Assembly (NCBI GenBank): GCA_023391635.1
Contig: JAEWAQ010000018.1
Coordinates: forward strand, 1-64,000
DNA: 64,000 nt
Reading direction: 5' to 3'
From: Bacillota bacterium
GTDB lineage: Bacteria; Bacillota; Bacilli; Paenibacillales; Paenibacillaceae
Below are positions 7,310-15,745 of this stretch, one piece after another; the stretch's first letter is position 1; every line of letters begins with the position of its first letter. The position numbers were made by a program, and so were the translations under genes. The notes beneath the pieces were generated by a model. The model was not told where the DNA came from. It was given only the letters and a program-made list of their open reading frames with translations, and did not search any database.

Positions 7310-9798
7310 ATCGCATTCTCCCCGTGATAGGTATGGGTTGCGCCTTCCTGCTCGACCGATTCAATCGTTCCCGAAAGAAGAGGGAGCACCATCCAGAACG
7401 TGCTGCCTGCGCCCAGACGGCTGTTCACGCCGACGTCGCCACGGTGCTGGGTCATAATTTCTTTCACGATCGCGAGTCCCAGTCCCGTCCCCCCGATTTC
7501 CCGCCGATCCGTATTGTCCACGCGATAAAATTTGGAGAACAGGTTCGGAATCGCTTGCTCGGGAATGCCCAGTCCTTCGTCCATAACGTCGATCCGTATT
7601 TTTCCGTCTTCCAGACGAGTCGCGATCGTGACGTCGCCTCCGGCCGGAGAGTACTTGATCGCATTGCTCACCAGGTTGACGAGCGCTTGGTACAGCTTGT
7701 CCCTGTCGCCGAGCACCGCGACCTTCCCGCAGGGATGGCTGCTCATGATCCGATGCTTCGTAGTGGTGGCCTGCTGCAGTTCTTTCACCTGTTCGATCAG
7801 CTCGATGACATCCATTTCGCCCATGTGATATTGTTGGGCTCCGTTCTCCATGCGCTGCAAATCCAGAAAATCGTTGATCAGTTGAGTCAGCCGCACGGCT
7901 TCCTGATGAATCGTCGTCAGGTACTTGTGTTGACGTTCCGGCTTCATCTCCCGGTTCAGCATGAGCTCGGAGAATCCGAGTATGCTGGACAAGGGCGTTC
8001 GCAGCTCATGGCTGACCGTGCTGACGAATTCCGATTTCATCCGGTCCACTTCGTGCTCTCTTGTAATATCCCGGTGTACGAGCAGAATGCCGACTTCCGC
8101 CTTGTTGCGGTTGATGGGCTCCCAATACATCTGTATGTATCGCGGCTCCGGGCCGCCAAGCACATACGTCATGCTGCGGGCCAGCGAGACATCGCCGCTC
8201 AGCGCGCGGTCGATAAATTTGAACAAAGGCTCGGGCTCCGCAACGATGACGGCGAGGCGGGCCTTGAGCGCTTTGAGTGAAATGCGGCTGGATGCGGCGC
8301 TGTCGCTGGGCAATCCCAGCAGCTCGCACAGCTTGGAGTTGACATGAAGCGATTGGCCGGCAAGATCCAGGAACTGGACGCCTTCCTGAATCGTGTCCAG
8401 CATATCCCGCGTCATCTGCCATTGTCCTTCGGTGATTTCGAACATCTCGAGCTTCTCGAGCGACAACGAGATTTGGCCGGCCAACCCCATGAATTCCATC
8501 TCATCCCGATTGTCGATCGCTTTGCCTATGCGGGTAAACGCCATGCCCGCCGCAAGCTCTCCGTTGCCCTTGTACAGCGGGATGAAAATATCGTAAGCGC
8601 TGACCGCCCCTGAGAGATAACCTTTCTCTTCAGCGGTCGCTTCCCTTTCCCGCACGTACTGCTGTTTGTTCTGCATGGAGCGAATGAACGCGCTTCGCCC
8701 CAGACCGTCCAGGAATTGCGCCGCTTCTTCCTGCGATATCCCGCAAGCCGCATAATCGCGCGCTTCGTTCATCAGCACGAGGATCCCTTTGTCCGATCGG
8801 GTAATCTCCGCGACATTGCGGATGATGCTGTCCAGGAGCGCTCTCTTGTCCGTCTCGGTGGCGAGCAATTGCGATAGCCGGTGGCGCTTGTTCAGGAAAG
8901 CTTCATTATCCTCCATAATGCCGATCACCCGTTGCAGTTCTTCCTGCTGAGCTTGCAATTCATCCTGCTGAGCTTGCAGCTCTTCGTTCTGGGCCAGCAG
9001 CTCTTCGCCTTTCTCCTGGATCTCGTAAGTCATGCGATCAAGCGACCTGGACAGCAGGCCGATCTCATCTTGTCGATCGGTCAGGTCTGCCTGAATGGAG
9101 TCGCCTTTGTCGTGGTTCAAAGCGTACTGGGACAATCGTCGTATCGGATCCCCGATATTCTTCGCCAGCGCGCGGGTAATCAGCACGGAGAGGATGAGAA
9201 TCAGCAGGACATAGGCAGCCAGGTACATCCCTTGGAAGGCCAGAACCCGGATAATCTCGTCCCATTCGTCTTTCAGCTGCATTTGAATTTCAATCTCGAA
9301 TTCGTGCGCATAGGCCACGATTTCATCGACCGGATTGTCGACTCCGGGTCTGACCAGGATGCGCAGCGATTCATAGTCGCCTCTGCGGGCAAATTCCGCT
9401 CCCGCCGGCAACAAACGATTCAGATACTGATCGAAAAACTGCTCGGCACGCTGGACGAATTGTTGTTCCTCATCGGTCAGGGGCGATTGCTTCAGCGAAG
9501 CGATCGCCTTGTCCAGTGCATCCCTAGACTTGAATATCTGTTCATAATCGGAATCGTTCAAGTAGATGTAGTAACCTCTGACTTGCAAGATGATATCGTT
9601 CGTAAGATTGGCGATTTCCGTAATGAGCTCTTGACGGTAAATCAGCTGTACCGTGGAAACGCTGTACTCCCGCACACTCTTGAATGAACCCCACGAAACG
9701 AAGGCCGCGCCGGCCAGAATGAGCAGCAGGCTTATCGCCGTCATGGAGGATATTTTGCGCTTGATGCTGCTCCGGAAATAGTGGAACACCTTACTCAT
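7306..9798 (-). CDS. Membrane sensor histidine kinase (periplasmic-type sensor, HAMP, coiled coil, GAF, PAS, HisKA, HATPase)
   Basis: 830 residues. Membrane helix one lies at about 18-38, an extracytoplasmic helical region of about 150 residues resembles CHASE3-type sensors, and membrane helix two is at about 188-210, followed by HAMP. A glutamine/glutamate-rich coiled coil (repeats of EELQAQQ, about 262-295) leads to a GAF-like domain (about 310-450) and a PAS-like domain (about 460-575). HisKA carries SHELRTP (His597) and HATPase carries NLVSNAIKYS, DEGLGIP and GTGLGLAI. It overlaps the downstream cyclase gene by four bases and its own start overlaps the upstream receiver gene. It is probably the kinase that feeds the receivers and Hpt proteins around it. 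Confidence 0.9.
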   Translation of the reverse strand: MSKVFHYFRSSIKRKISSMTAISLLLILAGAAFVSWGSFKSVREYSVSTVQLIYRQELITEIANLTNDIILQVRGYYIYLNDSDYEQIFKSRDALDKAIASLKQSPLTDEEQQFVQRAEQFFDQYLNRLLPAGAEFARRGDYESLRILVRPGVDNPVDEIVAYAHEFEIEIQMQLKDEWDEIIRVLAFQGMYLAAYVLLILILSVLITRALAKNIGDPIRRLSQYALNHDKGDSIQADLTDRQDEIGLLSRSLDRMTYEIQEKGEELLAQNEELQAQQDELQAQQEELQRVIGIMEDNEAFLNKRHRLSQLLATETDKRALLDSIIRNVAEITRSDKGILVLMNEARDYAACGISQEEAAQFLDGLGRSAFIRSMQNKQQYVREREATAEEKGYLSGAVSAYDIFIPLYKGNGELAAGMAFTRIGKAIDNRDEMEFMGLAGQISLSLEKLEMFEITEGQWQMTRDMLDTIQEGVQFLDLAGQSLHVNSKLCELLGLPSDSAASSRISLKALKARLAVIVAEPEPLFKFIDRALSGDVSLARSMTYVLGGPEPRYIQMYWEPINRNKAEVGILLVHRDITREHEVDRMKSEFVSTVSHELRTPLSSILGFSELMLNREMKPERQHKYLTTIHQEAVRLTQLINDFLDLQRMENGAQQYHMGEMDVIELIEQVKELQQATTTKHRIMSSHPCGKVAVLGDRDKLYQALVNLVSNAIKYSPAGGDVTIATRLEDGKIRIDVMDEGLGIPEQAIPNLFSKFYRVDNTDRREIGGTGLGLAIVKEIMTQHRGDVGVNSRLGAGSTFWMVLPLLSGTIESVEQEGATHTYHGENAM

Positions 9799-10192
9799 CG
9801 CCGCGACGACCTTCCGCCGATTTCAATAACAGCATAACGCGCTCTACCAATTGAGGCGGATCAATCGGCTTGGTCATGAAATCTTTCGCGCCGAACTTGA
9901 CCCCGGTCCTAACCGTGACTTCCCGCGAATCGCCCGACAACAGCAATACCGGAACGTCTTGCGTCTCGGGATCCGACTTCAGCTCCTTTAATGCGGTTAA
10001 ACCGTCAATTTCGGGAAGATTGATGTCCATCATAATTAAGTCGTATAATTTGATTCTGGAAGTAAACTTGAGAAAATCGCTCGCCGTTTGATAGGTATCG
10101 ACGATACGATCTTCCGATTCAAGCAGCTGCTGAACAAGAAGGCAGAACGGAGTACTGTCGTCAATGAGGGCGATTCGTTTCGGCAATGACAT
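9791..10192 (-). CDS. Stand-alone response regulator receiver (CheY-like)
   Basis: About 133 residues, one receiver domain: acidic pair near residues 11-12, phospho-acceptor in YDLIMMDINLPEIDG (about Asp56), a serine switch in LLLSGDS and the lysine in FMTKPIDPP. First gene of the minus-strand signalling cluster; its end overlaps the kinase start by eight bases. The GTG codon just upstream abuts the AGGAA ribosome site, so the ATG at 10190-10192 is preferred. No output domain. It may relay phosphate between the kinase and the Hpt proteins on either side. Confidence 0.88.
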   Translation of the reverse strand: MSLPKRIALIDDSTPFCLLVQQLLESEDRIVDTYQTASDFLKFTSRIKLYDLIMMDINLPEIDGLTALKELKSDPETQDVPVLLLSGDSREVTVRTGVKFGAKDFMTKPIDPPQLVERVMLLLKSAEGRRGDE

Positions 10193-10228
10193 CACTTCCT
10201 AATCTGATGATAGGGGAGGACACCGCAC

Positions 10229-10576
10229 ATGACTGGCCCCTCCGATCGATTCGAAGCCATCATCAAGCGTACGCGGATCGCATATATCGCGGATACGGCC
10301 GCCAAGATGGAACAGATTCATCTGCTCTTTCGCCAGTGGGCGGAAGGCAGCACATCGGCCGACCAATTGATCGACACGACGTACAGGCATGTTCACGGCA
10401 TGAAAGGGTTGGCTCTGACGCTGAACTATCCGATCATCCATGAAGCCTGCGAACCTGTTCTCTCTATTCTACAACATCATGGCCCTGATTGGACAAAATC
10501 CGACATAAATATACTGCAATCGCTCGTCACCAGTCTGCAGGAATGCATTGATGAATCGTTTGCCTCGGGCGAATGA
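10229..10576 (+). CDS. Small Hpt (histidine phosphotransfer) domain protein
   Basis: 115 residues, predicted all-helical. HVHGMKGLALTLN contains the HxxKG phosphotransfer core with His56 as the phospho-acceptor and Lys59-Gly60 following. It is divergent from the kinase/receiver cluster with only about 36 bases between starts, so the two units probably share a regulatory region. Start ATG is preceded by GGGGAGGA at good spacing. A stand-alone Hpt beside stand-alone receivers is the standard hardware of a multistep phosphorelay; pairing with this kinase is inference from position. Confidence 0.75.
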   Translation: MTGPSDRFEAIIKRTRIAYIADTAAKMEQIHLLFRQWAEGSTSADQLIDTTYRHVHGMKGLALTLNYPIIHEACEPVLSILQHHGPDWTKSDINILQSLVTSLQECIDESFASGE

Positions 10577-10625
10577 AAGGTGTCTGGAAGTCAGGGGCGA
10601 AGATTCAAGCGGGCCGGATACCCAA

Positions 10626-10676
10626 GCACATACGAAAGCCAGCACCGCGTATTCGGGAGCCGGCTTTCGTATGTGC
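10626..10676. terminator. Long inverted repeat, probable bidirectional terminator
   Basis: Perfect 15-bp inverted repeat (GCACATACGAAAGCC at 10626-10640 and its complement at 10662-10676) with a 21-base loop, exactly between the convergent Hpt and permease genes. There is no clear T-run on either side, so factor-independent termination is plausible but not typical. Confidence 0.5.
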
Positions 10677-10683
10677 GCTGGTA

Positions 10684-11571
10684 TTATCCTTTGAGCGAGC
10701 CCGCGGTCATCTGCATGAACGATTTGTTGGCAAACAAGTAGGCGATGAGCAATGGCAGAATCGACAGACAGGCGCCAGCCATCATGTAGTGCGTTTGCGC
10801 GGCCGCAGATGCGCCGTAGCGCAGATTGGACAAGCCGACCGTGAGCGGCTGCAAGTTTGGCTGGCTCATCGTGAATACGAGCGGCATGATGTATTCATTC
10901 CAGGCCCCGCGAAACGTGAAGAGCGCCGATACCCCAAGCCCTGGCCCGAGCAAGGGCAGGATGATCCGCCAATACGTGCCCAGCATCGAGCTGCCGTCGA
11001 TTTTGGCGGCTTCGTCGAGCTCCCTTGGAATTCCCCTGACGAAGCTGAACAGGATGAAGTAAGTGGCGGCGTGGGCGCTGACCAACAAAATAACGACACC
11101 CCACAGCGAAGATTGCAGGTGCAGTGCGACCATAATCCGGAATTGCGGATGCAGCACCAACGGGCCGACAGAAATAAACATCGTGGCCGCTTGAATGAAG
11201 ATGAACAGCTGTCTGCCAACGAATCGCAGCCGCTCCACCCCGTAGGCGGCCATTGAGGCGACGAGCAGCGTTCCCGCGGTCGTGGTTAGACTGAGGAACA
11301 AGCTGTTCCACGTAAATCGGGAGAAATTGGCTGTGTTCCACGCTTCTACGTAGTTCGAGATGTGCCACGATCTGGGAAGTATAGTGGCCCCGGCGGTCAG
11401 TTCCGCATTTGTTTTGAACGAACCGAGGATGACCACGAGCACCGGGAATAACGTGAGAAACGCCGTGACTAACAAAAAGATCCATAGTACGATCGTTCCG
11501 GGCCGCAGATAGACGGGAACGACGCCGCTTCGGGCGCCCGTTTTGGGCTTTCCTGCAATGGCTTGCTGCAT
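10684..11571 (-). CDS. Carbohydrate ABC transporter permease, MalG/CUT1 type
   Basis: 295 residues with six membrane segments, the first at about 25-48. The cytoplasmic EAA loop reads ELDEAAKIDGSSMLGTYWRI and then LPLLGP, the conserved site where the ATPase docks. Together with the neighbouring permease and binding protein it forms a CUT1 importer for a mono- or oligosaccharide. No ATPase gene is present; in Bacillota such importers usually share a general MsmX-type ATPase. Start: TTG upstream overlaps the GGAGGA site, so the ATG seven bases after it is used. 39 bases separate it from the preceding permease gene. Confidence 0.9.
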   Translation of the reverse strand: MQQAIAGKPKTGARSGVVPVYLRPGTIVLWIFLLVTAFLTLFPVLVVILGSFKTNAELTAGATILPRSWHISNYVEAWNTANFSRFTWNSLFLSLTTTAGTLLVASMAAYGVERLRFVGRQLFIFIQAATMFISVGPLVLHPQFRIMVALHLQSSLWGVVILLVSAHAATYFILFSFVRGIPRELDEAAKIDGSSMLGTYWRIILPLLGPGLGVSALFTFRGAWNEYIMPLVFTMSQPNLQPLTVGLSNLRYGASAAAQTHYMMAGACLSILPLLIAYLFANKSFMQMTAGSLKG

Positions 11572-11610
11572 GATCGATTCCTCCAAGGTAAGACGGTAGG
11601 TACAACGGGG

Positions 11611-12507
11611 TTAAACGATTCGGTTCAACCTTCTGGACAAATAGAAGTACAGGATCGTCACGCCGCCGACGATTAATGCCGTCACGAAGCCGACCGCGCT
11701 GCCGTAGCCGATCTGCTGCTCCAGTGCACTGCTGTCCGGTGTCGGGAACAGAAGGCGATACAAGTACAGAAACATCACTTCGGTTTTGCCGATCGGCCCG
11801 CCGCCCGTCAGCACCATGATGCTCTCATAGCTTTTAAGCGAGTTGATGATCGCCAACATGATGACCATCTGCAGCACTGGACCGAGCATGGGCACCGTGA
11901 TGTACCAAAACTTCTGCACGACACCCGCGCCATCCAATTCCGCACTTTCGTTCACCTCATTCGGAATATTCTGCAGACCGGCGATGAACAAAATCATATA
12001 ATTGCCGATCGCCCCCCATATCGCGATGAGAATGACCGTCAGCATGGCGTACTTCGGCCCCAGCCATTCGACGGCTTTGGCGGAGATGCCGAACTTGATG
12101 AGAAACTGGTTCAAAATGCCGTTGTATGAGTTGAATATGATGAAAAACACGACGGCCATAACCGCGGTGCTGATAATCGTCGGCAAGAAGTAAATCGCCC
12201 GCAGCAGTTGCCGCCCTCTGATCGCGCGGTTGAGGATGACCGCCAATATCAACGCCAGCGGCAGCGTCAGGATCAGCTTCCCTCCGGCATAGACGAATGT
12301 ATTCACCACGGAATTCCATAGCAAATGATCCGACGATAGGGTGCGGAAGTTGTCCAAGCCGATGAAGCGGGGCGTTCCGTACCCTTTATAATCGAAAAAC
12401 ATGTAACGGAACACCCAGAATATCGGATAAACCGTAAACACGAGTGTTAATAGAAGACTGGGCAAGGTGAAAAAAGCGCCTGCAGCATTCGTTTTCCACT
12501 GTTTCAT
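11611..12507 (-). CDS. Carbohydrate ABC transporter permease, UgpA/MalF type
   Basis: About 298 residues with six membrane segments, the first at about 8-32. The EAA loop reads ESAELDGAGVVQKFWYITVP. It belongs to the binding-protein-dependent permease family of CUT1 sugar importers and pairs with the MalG-type permease just downstream. An in-frame GTG three codons earlier (12516) is a possible alternative start; neither has an ideal ribosome site (AAAGG lies close to the GTG, GGGA close to the ATG). The gene lies between the binding-protein gene and second permease on the minus strand, with a stem-loop in the upstream spacer. Confidence 0.9.
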   Translation of the reverse strand: MKQWKTNAAGAFFTLPSLLLTLVFTVYPIFWVFRYMFFDYKGYGTPRFIGLDNFRTLSSDHLLWNSVVNTFVYAGGKLILTLPLALILAVILNRAIRGRQLLRAIYFLPTIISTAVMAVVFFIIFNSYNGILNQFLIKFGISAKAVEWLGPKYAMLTVILIAIWGAIGNYMILFIAGLQNIPNEVNESAELDGAGVVQKFWYITVPMLGPVLQMVIMLAIINSLKSYESIMVLTGGGPIGKTEVMFLYLYRLLFPTPDSSALEQQIGYGSAVGFVTALIVGGVTILYFYLSRRLNRIV

Positions 12508-12549
12508 TGATCCCACGAACCTTTCCCCGAGATTTCCCCGGAAACGACA

Positions 12550-12576
12550 AAGGGTCAGAAGTTGCTTCTGACCCTT
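12550..12576 (-). terminator. Intercistronic stem-loop between binding-protein and permease genes
   Basis: Perfect 12-bp inverted repeat (AAGGGTCAGAAG and complement) with a 3-base loop, 21 bases after the binding-protein stop and about 40 bases before the permease start. On the minus strand it is followed by TTTGTCGTTTCC. Placement after the first cistron of an ABC operon is typical of an attenuator or RNA-stabilising hairpin that gives more binding protein than permease. Confidence 0.65.
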
Positions 12577-12597
12577 CGCCCTCTGACGATCTGCCGC

Positions 12598-13977
12598 TTA
12601 CTTCACATACATCTTCTGCAAGTTTATCGGATCGAAGCTCGGATCGGGTTTTACATCCACTTCCCCGGATGCAATCGCTTTGTCGAGCGCTTCATTGTAA
12701 CGCTTATTCAAATCCTCGATGATTTTGTCCAGATCTCCGCCCTGAATCATATACTTGAAGAATGCGTCTTGATACTTTTCGCCTTGTACGGCTACAGTTG
12801 GCTGAATCGGCCACGTGCCGTCATACTGTGTCGGGAGAAACCCTTCGATGCCCTTGATATTCGCATTTTTCGCCGTGCTCAGCACCGACGGCACCATCGA
12901 GAAGCCGTCTCCGTTTTCATGATAATCGATCAGAATTTGATCGCTGTACATGAACTCTAAAAACTTGGCTGCTTCCTCTTTATGTTTCGAGTTTTTGCTG
13001 ATGCCAAGCCATTGACCGCCCAAGAAGCCGCTTGCGCCGCGAACGGTTCCGTCGAACGTTGGCACCTGCGCCGCCGCCCAACGAATTTTGGCCGGGAACT
13101 GGTTCTGGTATACGGCCGGTTCAAAAGAGAATGAAATGTACATGCCGATTTTGCCTTCGGCAAACTGGGCGCGCATCGGGTCGATATCGAGCGATTCCAT
13201 GCCTGGCAGCGTGCTGCCGTCGACGTACATCTGTCTGAACGCTTCGACGATGGACTTGAATCCGCTTACGTCGAATCGGCCGGTTTTGAAATCGAAGCCG
13301 TAACCGCTGTAGCCGTTCAGTTCGGCAATGGCGCGCGCCGAACGGTCGAAGGCGCTGGCCGGGCTCTTGAAGTTGAGGGCGAAGCCATAGGTGCCGTCCG
13401 CTTTGCCTGCTTCTGTCAGCTTCTTCGCCGTCTCGACCATTTCCTGCAACGTGGTCGGCGGATTTTGGATGCCGGCTTTCTCGAACAGATCGACATTGTA
13501 AACAAGTCGTATGGTACTTCCGTAATTGGGGAAACTATACATTTTTCCGTCAAACAGGTTCAGATCTTTCAGTTGCGGAAACCTGCTTTTAAATTCGTCG
13601 CTGAAATAATCGTCGAGCGGCTCCAGATAGTCCTTCTTGTAAAACGTCTGAATCGTGTTTTCCTTGAGACGGAACACATCCGGGGATTGAGCGGATGCAA
13701 AAGCGAGGTCGATCGCCTGGTTGTATTCTTCCGTCTTGACATTGTACTCGACTTCAATATTGGGGTTGGCTTCTTGAAACTTGGCGATCTGCGCGCGCAC
13801 GTAATCGGCGTCCGGGCGATCCAGCGTCCAGAACGACAGCTTCACCTTATCCTTCGATTCTTTGCCTCCTGCGGACGCGCTCGGGCTCGCGCCTTTGGTG
13901 CCCGTATTGCTGCTGCAAGCGGCCAGCGCCATCACCAACAAGACGATAAATCCGATATACCCGATCTTCTTCCTCAT
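12598..13977 (-). CDS. Extracellular sugar-binding lipoprotein of ABC transporter
   Basis: 459 residues. Signal peptide ends in the lipobox LAAC (Cys21), followed by a Ser/Gly/Lys-rich linker, so it is a lipid-anchored surface protein. The mature part begins VKLSFWTLDRPDADYVRAQI and has the family-1/8 solute-binding layout with a central IGMYISFSFEPAV and a C-terminal helix pair. It captures the sugar for the two permeases downstream. The ligand is not predictable from sequence. It is the first gene of the operon and lies downstream of yesMN-like regulators on the same strand, which probably control it. Ribosome site AGGAGG precedes the ATG. Confidence 0.92.
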   Translation of the reverse strand: MRKKIGYIGFIVLLVMALAACSSNTGTKGASPSASAGGKESKDKVKLSFWTLDRPDADYVRAQIAKFQEANPNIEVEYNVKTEEYNQAIDLAFASAQSPDVFRLKENTIQTFYKKDYLEPLDDYFSDEFKSRFPQLKDLNLFDGKMYSFPNYGSTIRLVYNVDLFEKAGIQNPPTTLQEMVETAKKLTEAGKADGTYGFALNFKSPASAFDRSARAIAELNGYSGYGFDFKTGRFDVSGFKSIVEAFRQMYVDGSTLPGMESLDIDPMRAQFAEGKIGMYISFSFEPAVYQNQFPAKIRWAAAQVPTFDGTVRGASGFLGGQWLGISKNSKHKEEAAKFLEFMYSDQILIDYHENGDGFSMVPSVLSTAKNANIKGIEGFLPTQYDGTWPIQPTVAVQGEKYQDAFFKYMIQGGDLDKIIEDLNKRYNEALDKAIASGEVDVKPDPSFDPINLQKMYVK

Positions 13978-14075
13978 GTCGAAATCCTCCTTGTTTGTTA
14001 CCCGCGCGTGACAAGTTAGTGCGGGCCCCCTAGGTGTTTACAGCTTACCCTTTTAGTATGAAGCCCGGGAAACCG

Positions 14076-14103
14076 ACTGTACATGCGGCATGACCAACAT
14101 CAA
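14076..14103 (-). promoter_or_regulatory. Candidate sigma-A promoter of the sugar transporter operon
   Basis: On the minus strand, TTGATG (complement of 14098-14103) and TACAGT (complement of 14076-14081) are 16 bases apart, about 100 bases before the binding-protein start. Each matches four of six consensus positions. Weak enough to need activation, in keeping with an adjacent AraC-type regulator. Confidence 0.3.
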
Positions 14104-14128
14104 GGGTAACAAAACGGCGAAGTTTCGT

Positions 14129-15745
14129 TTACGGCCCAGCCTTGCCCAAGTACGCCTGCCTGAACTCCGACGGCGTCATGCCGGTCGTCTTTTTGAACAC
14201 TTCGCTAAAGTATCGCCGGTGCTCGTAGCTGAGCGCCTCGGCGATTTCCTGCACCTGATAGTCATCAATCAGCATCTGCTTGGCCCGTTCGATCCGCTCT
14301 TGCGTGACGAACTGTTGCACTGTCACGCCGGCGATTTTCTTGAACACGTTGGCGAAGTAACCGGCGCTGAGGTTGGCTTGTCTGGCGCACTGTTCGACGG
14401 TAAGCGGCTGCCCCAGGTTGTCCCGGATATATTGCATCGACTGCCGAACGATCTGCTCCGACTCGCTCGTCCGCTGCATCTCGACCCATTCGCAGCCCTT
14501 GCGGCAAATGTCGTCGAGCAGCAGCCGCAGCTCTTGCATCGTCGGCTCTGCCGCCTTGTTCCCCCGAATCCGTCGCTCCAGCTCTCCAACTTGCTCGTAA
14601 GGAAGCTTCTCCGACAGCACACGCAGCATCATGAACGCCAGTTCGTAACACACGCTGATTACATAATCGGGCTTGGGCGTCCCTGCGAACAAGTCGTTTA
14701 ACAGTTGCGCGAGTAGCACCGAGCTTTTCCCGCGATTCCCTGACCGTAACGCGAACAGCAGCTCCTGAGCCGCTGCAGGCGTGAAGCGCGGCGGCTCCTT
14801 ATCGGCACCGGCGATATGACCGAAGCTGAACGCCCCGTTGCCTCCGGTATAAAAATGATAGGAAAAGGCATTCAATGCCTGCTCGTACGACTCCCTAAGC
14901 TGGCTAAGATCGTCCGCAATCAAGCCGATGCCGATCGAGATTGTGAAGCGTGTATACTGCGCGATATGAGCGCAGCAACGGTCGGCAATTTGGCTGGCAA
15001 GCTCCGGATCGTTACAATTGAGGATGCAGACATGGCGATTGTTCGCCTCCCGAAATACGATGCCTCGCGTAAACGTCTGAATCGTTTCCTCGAGTATGTT
15101 TTGCATGGCGAACCGGATTAGCTCTACTTCGTGGGTCGGCAGCGCCGCGTAGTTGTCTTCGAAACGATCGATTTCTACAACCATCGCCACGAGTTGCCGC
15201 GGTTCCAGCGGGATTTGAAAATACCTCCAACGATTCTCGGCCTGCTCGGCGTTCGTGCGATGATGAACGAGCGTGTTCAAATATTCCTGGCGGAGAAGCG
15301 GCATGCTCATCATCAGCCGCTTCTCCATTTCTTGGACCTCGATCAGGTTGTGTTGCTCCTTTTCCCACTCTTCCTTTGCTTTCAGCACAACTTTGACGAT
15401 CTCCGAGCGCGAGAAGGGCTTTTTCAAGAAGTCGAACGCACCGAGCCGAATGGCTTGTTGTGCATAGGCAAAATCGGTATAGCCGCTCAAAATAATGACT
15501 TTGCAGTGCGGATCCAGCTTCAAAATACGATCGGTCATTTCCAAACCATCCATTCTCGGCATCCGAATGTCCGTCAATACGATATCCGGACGTGTCTCCG
15601 CGACCAGTTGCAGACCGTCGACGCCACTTCCGGCCGTACCCGCCACCTCGATCCCGTACGAAGCCCAATCGATCCGACTCGTAATCATCTCGACCACGCT
15701 GCTGATATCGTCGATCACACATAGTCGAACAAACCGCTCAATCAT
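14129..15745 (-). CDS. YesN-type response regulator with AraC DNA-binding domain
   Basis: 538 residues. N-terminal receiver with acidic residues near 12, phospho-acceptor Asp59 in RPDIVLTDIRMPRMDG, Ser87 and Lys109 in FLKKPFS. A roughly 300-residue middle region of YesN type is followed by a C-terminal AraC/XylS double helix-turn-helix (about 430-530) with LSAGYFANVFKKIAGVTVQQF and HRRYFSEVFKKTTGMTPSEFR. It is the output half of the two-component system whose kinase gene overlaps its start by eight bases. The sugar transporter operon immediately downstream on the same strand is the expected target. GGAGG precedes the ATG. Confidence 0.93.
   Translation of the reverse strand: MIERFVRLCVIDDISSVVEMITSRIDWASYGIEVAGTAGSGVDGLQLVAETRPDIVLTDIRMPRMDGLEMTDRILKLDPHCKVIILSGYTDFAYAQQAIRLGAFDFLKKPFSRSEIVKVVLKAKEEWEKEQHNLIEVQEMEKRLMMSMPLLRQEYLNTLVHHRTNAEQAENRWRYFQIPLEPRQLVAMVVEIDRFEDNYAALPTHEVELIRFAMQNILEETIQTFTRGIVFREANNRHVCILNCNDPELASQIADRCCAHIAQYTRFTISIGIGLIADDLSQLRESYEQALNAFSYHFYTGGNGAFSFGHIAGADKEPPRFTPAAAQELLFALRSGNRGKSSVLLAQLLNDLFAGTPKPDYVISVCYELAFMMLRVLSEKLPYEQVGELERRIRGNKAAEPTMQELRLLLDDICRKGCEWVEMQRTSESEQIVRQSMQYIRDNLGQPLTVEQCARQANLSAGYFANVFKKIAGVTVQQFVTQERIERAKQMLIDDYQVQEIAEALSYEHRRYFSEVFKKTTGMTPSEFRQAYLGKAGP

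Noticed and set aside
6263..7327. 354-codon open frame on the plus strand
   Set aside because: Opposite the diguanylate cyclase gene, whose Hpt, REC and GGDEF motifs are all in the minus strand.
8930..9000. Repeated CTGAGCTTGCA-like units
   Set aside because: They encode the glutamine-rich coiled coil of the histidine kinase (EELQAQQ repeats), so they are protein repeats and not a DNA element.
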